Below, in pieces: positions 6,816 through 9,621 of a stretch of 9,621 nucleotides of DNA. The DNA is from Prevotellaceae bacterium (lineage in GTDB: Bacteria > Bacteroidota > Bacteroidia > Bacteroidales > UBA932). How positions within the stretch are numbered: position 1 is the stretch's first letter; the number at the start of each line of letters is the position of its first letter. The notes under the pieces were generated by a model, which was not told where the DNA came from, ran no database searches, and saw only the letters and a list, made by a program, of their open reading frames with translations. The stretch covers positions 1-9,621 of the forward strand of contig JAISPE010000018.1 of the NCBI GenBank assembly GCA_031275145.1, in the 5' to 3' direction. A program made the position numbers and the translations under genes.

Positions 6816-6848
6816 GTATTCCGGCAGGAAACTTTCCTGCCGGAATAC
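6816..6848. terminator. Perfect 16-bp hairpin downstream of rsmD, possible terminator
   Basis: GTATTCCGGCAGGAAA (6816-6831) and its exact reverse complement (6833-6848) are separated by one base, so about 14 pairs with a 4-5-nt loop can form. It starts 97 nt after the rsmD stop. It lacks an immediate T-tract; the first T run (CCTTTTTCTT) comes about 13 nt later. It may be a terminator, an mRNA 3'-end stabiliser, or part of the repeat cluster that follows. On the minus strand it is followed by TTTTTGTTG, so termination of leftward transcripts is equally plausible. Confidence 0.5.
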
Positions 6849-6886
6849 AGTGAGTTATAACCTTTTTCTTAAATTGATAACATTGT

Positions 6887-7150
6887 GTTTTTAGCTACGG
6901 ATATTGGACTCCTTCGCTCCTCGCTCAGCGCGTAGCGTCCTCGCTACGCCGCAGCTAAAAGCAAATCTCCAGACTTGCGGCAAAGCGGGAGCTTTGCTTT
7001 TAACTCGACGTAGTCTGGAGACTACGCCGAGCGAAGAACAAAAGCGAAAGGGCAATTTTTTTGTCCCTCCGACGGACGACCTCATGGCAACGACAATCGC
7101 AGAGGCAAAATCTTTTTGCCCCTGCGATGTTTCGCAATGACGACGAAGCG
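6887..7150. repeat. Hairpin-rich intergenic repeat element (MITE-like, non-coding)
   Basis: This stretch is visibly richer in G+C than its flanks and is made of consecutive hairpins: TTTTAGCT (6889-6896) with AGCTAAAA (6953-6960), enclosing GCGTAGCG/CGCTACGC (6930-6937/6942-6949); GCAAAGC/GCTTTGC (6980-6986/6991-6997); CTCG-A-CGTAGTCT/AGACTACG-C-CGAG (7004-7031); AGGGCAA/TTGTCCCT (7049-7068); and TCGCAG-A-GGCAAAA/TTTTGCC-C-CTGCGA (7097-7127). Near the right end, TTTCGCAATGACGACGAAGCG (7129-7149) resembles the 'GTCATTGCGA' intergenic repeats seen in many bacterial genomes. Open frames on both strands give Arg/Ser-rich, low-complexity translations and appear spurious. No transposase or clear terminal inverted repeats; exact borders are uncertain. 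Confidence 0.6.
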
Positions 7151-7407
7151 TTGACATGATACCGCGATCTGTAATTTTTTCCCGGCATTTCATCCCCGCA
7201 GGGACTTTTTCACGCCTTCCTCACATGAGATACAAAATCAGATGTACTGTAAAGCCATTCGATAATACGATTATCAGTATATCATGGACAATCAATTATA
7301 ACAGAGATATCCGTTTTATGCAATAAAAATACTTAAAAATAACTTTATCCAATCAAAAACAGAATATTATCAAACAATAACAAGTCTACCGTCGATGAAA
7401 TAAACAG
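7151..7407. other. A/T-rich spacer without a recognisable gene
   Basis: Between the repeat cluster and the stop of the XRE gene the sequence turns A/T-rich. I see no tRNA, no strong hairpin with a T-tract and no promoter motif good enough to list. A 33-codon frame (7225-7326, plus strand, ATG to TAA) exists but has no ribosome binding site, no recognisable family and no downstream partner, so I do not call it a gene. Confidence 0.5.
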
Positions 7408-7746
7408 CTACTCTTTTTTCAGTAAACTGATTATCTCATTTTTGTTTTCAATGACATCTTTCAAATGCGCCACTTCTTTTTTCAACAGAATATTTTCGAC
7501 CTCCAAATTCGGCACAATATTGTTGCTTGCCAGATTAAAGTCCGGTTCCGTTAAAAAATCAAATACTGAAACGTCCAAACATTTTGCAATCTGATACAGA
7601 CGGAGAATAGACGGATTAGTCTTTCCCCTTTCAATTTTTGAATACGCAGTGATCGAGATGCCAAGTTCGTTGGCAATACTCTCCTGATTCAACCCTTTAC
7701 TTACACGTGTAACTCTAATATTAGTTCCTATCCGATGTAATTCCAT
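7408..7746 (-). CDS. XRE-family HTH transcriptional regulator with C-terminal coiled coil
   Basis: A 112-residue DNA-binding protein. Residues 6-62 form a Cro/CI-type (XRE) helix-turn-helix domain: IGTNIRVTRVSKGLNQESIANELGIS, with the turn and recognition helix ITAYSKIERGKTNPSILRLY (31-50), then LYQIAKCLDVSVFDFL (49-64). Residues 80-112 are a heptad-like stretch (LEVENILLKKEVAHLKDVIENKNEIISLLKKE read from residue 81), probably a short coiled coil for dimerisation. There is no ligand-binding or metallopeptidase domain and no toxin partner beside it. The ATG is fixed by an in-frame TAG three codons upstream (minus strand). An unusual AGGAGGA (7761-7767) lies 14 nt before the start; Bacteroidota seldom rely on such sites and the spacing is long. 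Self-regulation and control of the divergent oxidoreductase gene are possible but unproven. Confidence 0.88.
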   Translation of the reverse strand: MELHRIGTNIRVTRVSKGLNQESIANELGISITAYSKIERGKTNPSILRLYQIAKCLDVSVFDFLTEPDFNLASNNIVPNLEVENILLKKEVAHLKDVIENKNEIISLLKKE

Positions 7747-7787
7747 AAACTAAAATATATTCCTCCTCATATTAATTAATAATTGTG

Positions 7788-7822
7788 CAAAACTACGAAT
7801 AATATTTCATAAAAACACCAAA
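7788..7822 (-). promoter_or_regulatory. Predicted promoter of the XRE regulator
   Basis: On the minus strand, TTTG (7819-7822) is followed after 23 nt by TAGTTTTG (7788-7795), an exact TAnnTTTG -7 box. The start of transcription would be near 7781, about 35 nt before the ATG at 7746. Spacing is slightly long for the -33 box, so the -7 element is the stronger part of this call. Confidence 0.5.
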
Positions 7823-8070
7823 TCGACGATTATAATTAATCTAATTGGAAGTTACTATTTTTTGTAGCTTAAACTTCGAGTTTGTTTCCGGCAATGGCAT
7901 GCCCGATATTTTGCTCTGAAAATGGCCAAAAATACCCGAAATTTTCCGTAAAAAATTAAAAAAATCGCGTCTTTTCATCATTAAAATTCCGGCAGAGAAA
8001 AAAACCTGACATTTTCTTCCTTATTTTTACATCTTTTAGAGAAATTTTTAGCGAAGTATAAAAAATTATA
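7823..8070. other. Long A/T-rich divergent intergenic region with small palindromes
   Basis: This is most of the 379-nt gap between the divergent XRE and oxidoreductase genes. No open frame of note is present. Possible protein-binding or hairpin sites are AAACT-TCG-AGTTT (7871-7883) and the 8-bp palindrome GGCATGCC (7896-7903). The rest is homopolymer-rich (A and T runs). It could hold an operator for the XRE protein, but no repeated motif occurs at both promoters, so this is inference only. Confidence 0.35.
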
Positions 8071-8078
8071 TAATTTTG
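8071..8078 (+). promoter_or_regulatory. Predicted -7 element for the Gfo/Idh/MocA gene
   Basis: TAATTTTG matches TAnnTTTG exactly and sits 48 nt before the ATG at 8126, predicting a leader of about 40 nt. Upstream, the -33 region near 8047-8051 reads TTTAG, a partial match to TTTG at about 20 nt spacing. The leader is A/T-rich and has no Shine-Dalgarno sequence. Confidence 0.5.
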
Positions 8079-8125
8079 CAGCGTATTTTTTAAATTTTGT
8101 TCACCTAAATGAAATATATATTTGT

Positions 8126-9289
8126 ATGAAAAGGAAACTCAGAATGGGAATGGTTGGCGGCGGAAACAATGCCTTTATTGGCGCGGTACACCGTATGGCG
8201 GCCTTTTTGGACAATCAGATCGAATTAGTTTGTGGTTGTTTCAGTAGAAATCCCGAAATATCGTTAGAATCGGGAAAATCGTATTATCTTCCTGAAAACC
8301 GGATATACAAGACGTATCAGGAAATGATGGAAAAAGAAGCGCAACTGTCCGAATGCGAGCGCATGGACTTTGCCGTAATCGTAACACCAAATGTCGATCA
8401 CTACGGACCGGCGATTCTGGCTCTTGAAAAAGGATTCCATGTCGTACTGGACAAGCCGATGACTTTCAGTCTCGAAGAGGCAAAAAAGCTGAAAACCAAA
8501 GTCGATGAAACGGGTCTGGTTTTGGCGCTCACTCATGTGTATTCGGGATATCCCGCTGTTAAAGAAGCAAAAGCCCGTTTTGCACGAGGCGATTTCGGAC
8601 AGATTCGCAAGGTTTATGTTGAATATCCGCAAGGATGGCTCTCAAAAAGAATTGAACTTGAGAGCGGAAATAATGCAGGATGGCGCACAGACCCGAAACG
8701 TTCCGGCAAGGCAGGGGGAATGGGCGACATCGGCACACATGCATGGCATTTGTCCGAGTATATTACCGGATTGAAGGTTACCGAATTATGTGCTGAAATA
8801 AAAGCTTTCGTTCCGGGACGTCCGATAGACGATGACGGCGCTGCTCTGCTGAGATACGACAACGGAGCAACGGGAGTGCTTATAGCAAGTCAGGTAGCGG
8901 TAGGCGACGCCAATGCGATTAAAATACGCGTGTATGGAGAAGAAGGCGGTATCGAATGGGCGCAGGAAAATCCGAATACTTTGATAGTCAAATGGGGTAA
9001 TAAACCTTCGGAAATATATTCCGTCGGCGGCAACACTTTCCTGACACCGGCCGCACTGTATTATACCCGTACACCGGCAGGACATCCGGAAGGCTTTATC
9101 GAAGCTTTTGCCAACATCTATCGTAATTTCGCCTATACCGTACAGGCAAAAATTGCCGGCGAAACACCCAAACCCGAATGGCTGGATTTTCCAACTGTCA
9201 ATGATGGACTTAGAGGAATGCAATTCATCGAAACCGTCGTCAAGTCAGGATATGAAAACGAGGTTAAATGGGTTAAATGGGTAGAATAA
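8126..9289 (+). CDS. Gfo/Idh/MocA-family NAD(P)-dependent oxidoreductase
   Basis: A 387-residue cytoplasmic dehydrogenase, normal length for the family. The N-terminal Rossmann fold starts with MGMVGGGNNAFIGAVHR (7-23), a GxGxxx-type dinucleotide loop; VIVTPNVDHYGPAILALEKG (84-103) and the conserved DKPMT (109-113, equivalent to the EKP motif that positions nicotinamide) follow. The C-terminal substrate domain holds WRTDPKRSGKAGGMGDIGTH (186-205) with the D201/H205 pair that usually binds or protonates the substrate. Members oxidise or reduce sugars, inositols and related polyols; the exact substrate cannot be told. GGMGDIGTHAWH is common among sugar-metabolising members in Bacteroidota. The last residues are a duplicated VKWVKWVE produced by a 9-bp tandem repeat (GGTTAAATG twice, 9262-9279). 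It appears monocistronic, with its own promoter and a strong terminator. A 6-codon frame (8109-8129) overlaps its start. Confidence 0.92.
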   Translation: MKRKLRMGMVGGGNNAFIGAVHRMAAFLDNQIELVCGCFSRNPEISLESGKSYYLPENRIYKTYQEMMEKEAQLSECERMDFAVIVTPNVDHYGPAILALEKGFHVVLDKPMTFSLEEAKKLKTKVDETGLVLALTHVYSGYPAVKEAKARFARGDFGQIRKVYVEYPQGWLSKRIELESGNNAGWRTDPKRSGKAGGMGDIGTHAWHLSEYITGLKVTELCAEIKAFVPGRPIDDDGAALLRYDNGATGVLIASQVAVGDANAIKIRVYGEEGGIEWAQENPNTLIVKWGNKPSEIYSVGGNTFLTPAALYYTRTPAGHPEGFIEAFANIYRNFAYTVQAKIAGETPKPEWLDFPTVNDGLRGMQFIETVVKSGYENEVKWVKWVE

Positions 9290-9351
9290 AAGTTTTTTAT
9301 TTAAAATTTTTTAATGTGTCCTGACTCAAAACAGGGCAAGATTTACTGTTG

Positions 9352-9396
9352 AGACCTCTGAATCCGCATGGATTCGGAGGTCTTTTTCCTTTTTTT
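9352..9396 (+). terminator. Strong Rho-independent terminator after the oxidoreductase gene
   Basis: AGACCTCTGAATCC (9352-9365) pairs with GGATTCGGAGGTCT (9370-9383) over 14 positions with a single G-U wobble and a GCAT loop. Five T (9383-9387), CC, and then seven T (9390-9396) follow directly. The stem begins 63 nt after the stop codon. This is the clearest terminator in the window. Confidence 0.9.
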
Positions 9397-9398
9397 GA

Positions 9399-9427
9399 CA
9401 TAATTAACAAAATTTGCATAATTAACA
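9399..9427 (+). repeat. Short direct repeat CATAATTAACA
   Basis: CATAATTAACA occurs at 9399-9409 and again at 9417-9427, an 18-bp period, directly behind the terminator. It may be a chance A/T-rich duplication or a pair of binding sites. Part of it also resembles a sigma-70 promoter (TTGACA at 9395-9400, CATAAT at 9417-9422), but Bacteroidota do not use that consensus. Confidence 0.35.
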
Positions 9428-9465
9428 GACTTTGTAAATTATGAAAATTGGCTTCGTCAGAACTC

Positions 9466-9565
9466 CCGCAAAGGCACAAAATTTTACCGCAATTCTTTTT
9501 TACCGCAAAGGCCCAAGAACACAAATGTTACACAAAGCCCTTTGTGTAACATTTGCGGTAAAAAA
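9466..9565. repeat. Nested palindromic repeat cluster ('ACCGCAAAGG' type)
   Basis: CCGCAAAGGCACAA (9466-9479) recurs with one mismatch at 9503-9516, and TTTTACCGCAA (9482-9492) recurs inside TTTTTTACCGCAAA (9496-9509). That last arm has an exact reverse complement at 9552-9565. Inside it lies a second perfect inverted repeat, AAATGTTACACAAAG (9523-9537) with its complement (9540-9554) around a CC loop. The arms share three bases, so inner and outer stems are nearly continuous. The theme resembles the 'accgcaaaggcgcaaag' dispersed repeats I remember from several phyla. A 48-codon frame through it (9441-9587) is regarded as spurious. Confidence 0.55.
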
Positions 9566-9573
9566 TATAATTA

Positions 9574-9621
9574 TCAATTATTATTAATTGATTTACCCAT
9601 GACTAAATCCAGCGTACCTCC
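9574..9621 (-). CDS. Possible C-terminal end of a minus-strand gene running off the window
   Basis: Read on the minus strand from the window edge, a frame stays open for 15 codons and ends in TGA (9574-9576). Its residues GGTLDLVMGKSINNN resemble the C-terminal GG-x-L-x-x-x-MG pattern I associate with GH92 alpha-mannosidases, enzymes frequent in Bacteroidota. Fifteen codons are far too few to prove this; an open frame this short is common by chance. The alternative is a plus-strand start at ATG 9599-9601. Its value is mainly as a pointer to what may lie next door. Confidence 0.25.
   Translation of the reverse strand, partial: GGTLDLVMGKSINNN

Noticed and set aside
6891..7193. Two overlapping open frames on opposite strands (6891-7193 minus, 6904-7140 plus) of 78-100 codons
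   Set aside because: Both translate the hairpin repeat cluster, are Arg/Ser/Cys-rich and low in complexity, lack ribosome binding sites and promoters, and look like translations of a dispersed intergenic repeat.
7225..7326. 33-codon plus-strand frame in the A/T-rich spacer
   Set aside because: No family resemblance, no upstream signal and no operon partner; it cannot be told from a chance frame.
6721..7407. A CRISPR array or integron-like array, considered because of repeated hairpins
   Set aside because: The hairpins differ from one another in sequence and spacing; there are no regular identical repeats with unique spacers, and no cas or integrase gene is present.
8264..9223. Several minus-strand open frames of 60-145 codons opposite the oxidoreductase gene
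   Set aside because: They are shadows of a well-supported gene; none shows a known motif and none has a promoter.
9395..9422. TTGACA followed after 16 nt by CATAAT, resembling a sigma-70 promoter
   Set aside because: Bacteroidota primary sigma factors use the TAnnTTTG/-33 TTTG consensus; the match lies in an A/T-rich direct repeat and no gene follows on the plus strand within the window that I can support.
9441..9587. 48-codon frame starting ATGAAAATTGG
   Set aside because: Most of it is a translation of the palindromic repeat (the YRKGPRTQ segment comes from the CCGCAAAGG unit), so coding is unlikely.

Overview
The window looks like chromosomal DNA of a Bacteroidota bacterium, probably of the order Bacteroidales. 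The evidence is the recurring -7 promoter motif TAnnTTTG (with TTTG-like -33 boxes) ahead of most transcription units, A/T-rich leaders with almost no Shine-Dalgarno sequence, a DUF3822-type gene (a family I know only from Bacteroidota), and the overall protein flavour. I cannot name a genus.

Layout. (1) 1-171: 3' end of an ECF-type sigma factor. (2) 318-3103: a two-gene operon, with a 4-nt ATGA overlap, coding for a periplasmic SGNH/GDSL protein and an AlgI-like MBOAT membrane acyltransferase that ends in the hexapeptide FIYFQF; together they are predicted to O-acylate a cell-envelope polymer. (3) 3132-4553, minus strand: a RecD/Dda-type superfamily 1 helicase, convergent with the MBOAT gene. 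(4) 4554-4669: a divergent promoter region whose two -7 boxes face each other across the palindrome TTTGCGCAAA. (5) 4670-6718: an apparent operon of an unknown single-pass membrane protein, a DUF3822 protein and RsmD (16S rRNA m2G966 methyltransferase), the last two overlapping by 10 nt. (6) 6719-7407: a non-coding stretch with a perfect 16-bp hairpin behind rsmD and a cluster of hairpins that looks like a dispersed intergenic repeat. (7) 7408-7746, minus strand: a small XRE-family regulator with a coiled-coil tail. (8) 7747-8125: an A/T-rich divergent intergenic region. (9) 8126-9289: a Gfo/Idh/MocA-family oxidoreductase followed by a strong intrinsic terminator. (10) 9398-9621: a second palindromic repeat cluster and possibly the last codons of a minus-strand gene running off the window.

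How it fits together. The clearest functional module is the SGNH-MBOAT pair. The MBOAT would carry an acyl group across the inner membrane onto the Tyr of its own C-terminal hexapeptide, and the SGNH serine would take it to the polymer. The helicase, unknown membrane protein, DUF3822 and RsmD look like core-genome housekeeping genes; I recall a similar grouping in other Bacteroidales but cannot verify it here. The part from 6719 onward looks more accessory, with repeats, a lone regulator and a sugar-type oxidoreductase. I see no CRISPR array, transposase, phage gene, tRNA or rRNA. No clearly new defence or mobile system is present. The best leads are the fused acyl-shuttle motif, the unknown membrane protein in the rsmD operon, and the shared divergent promoter.
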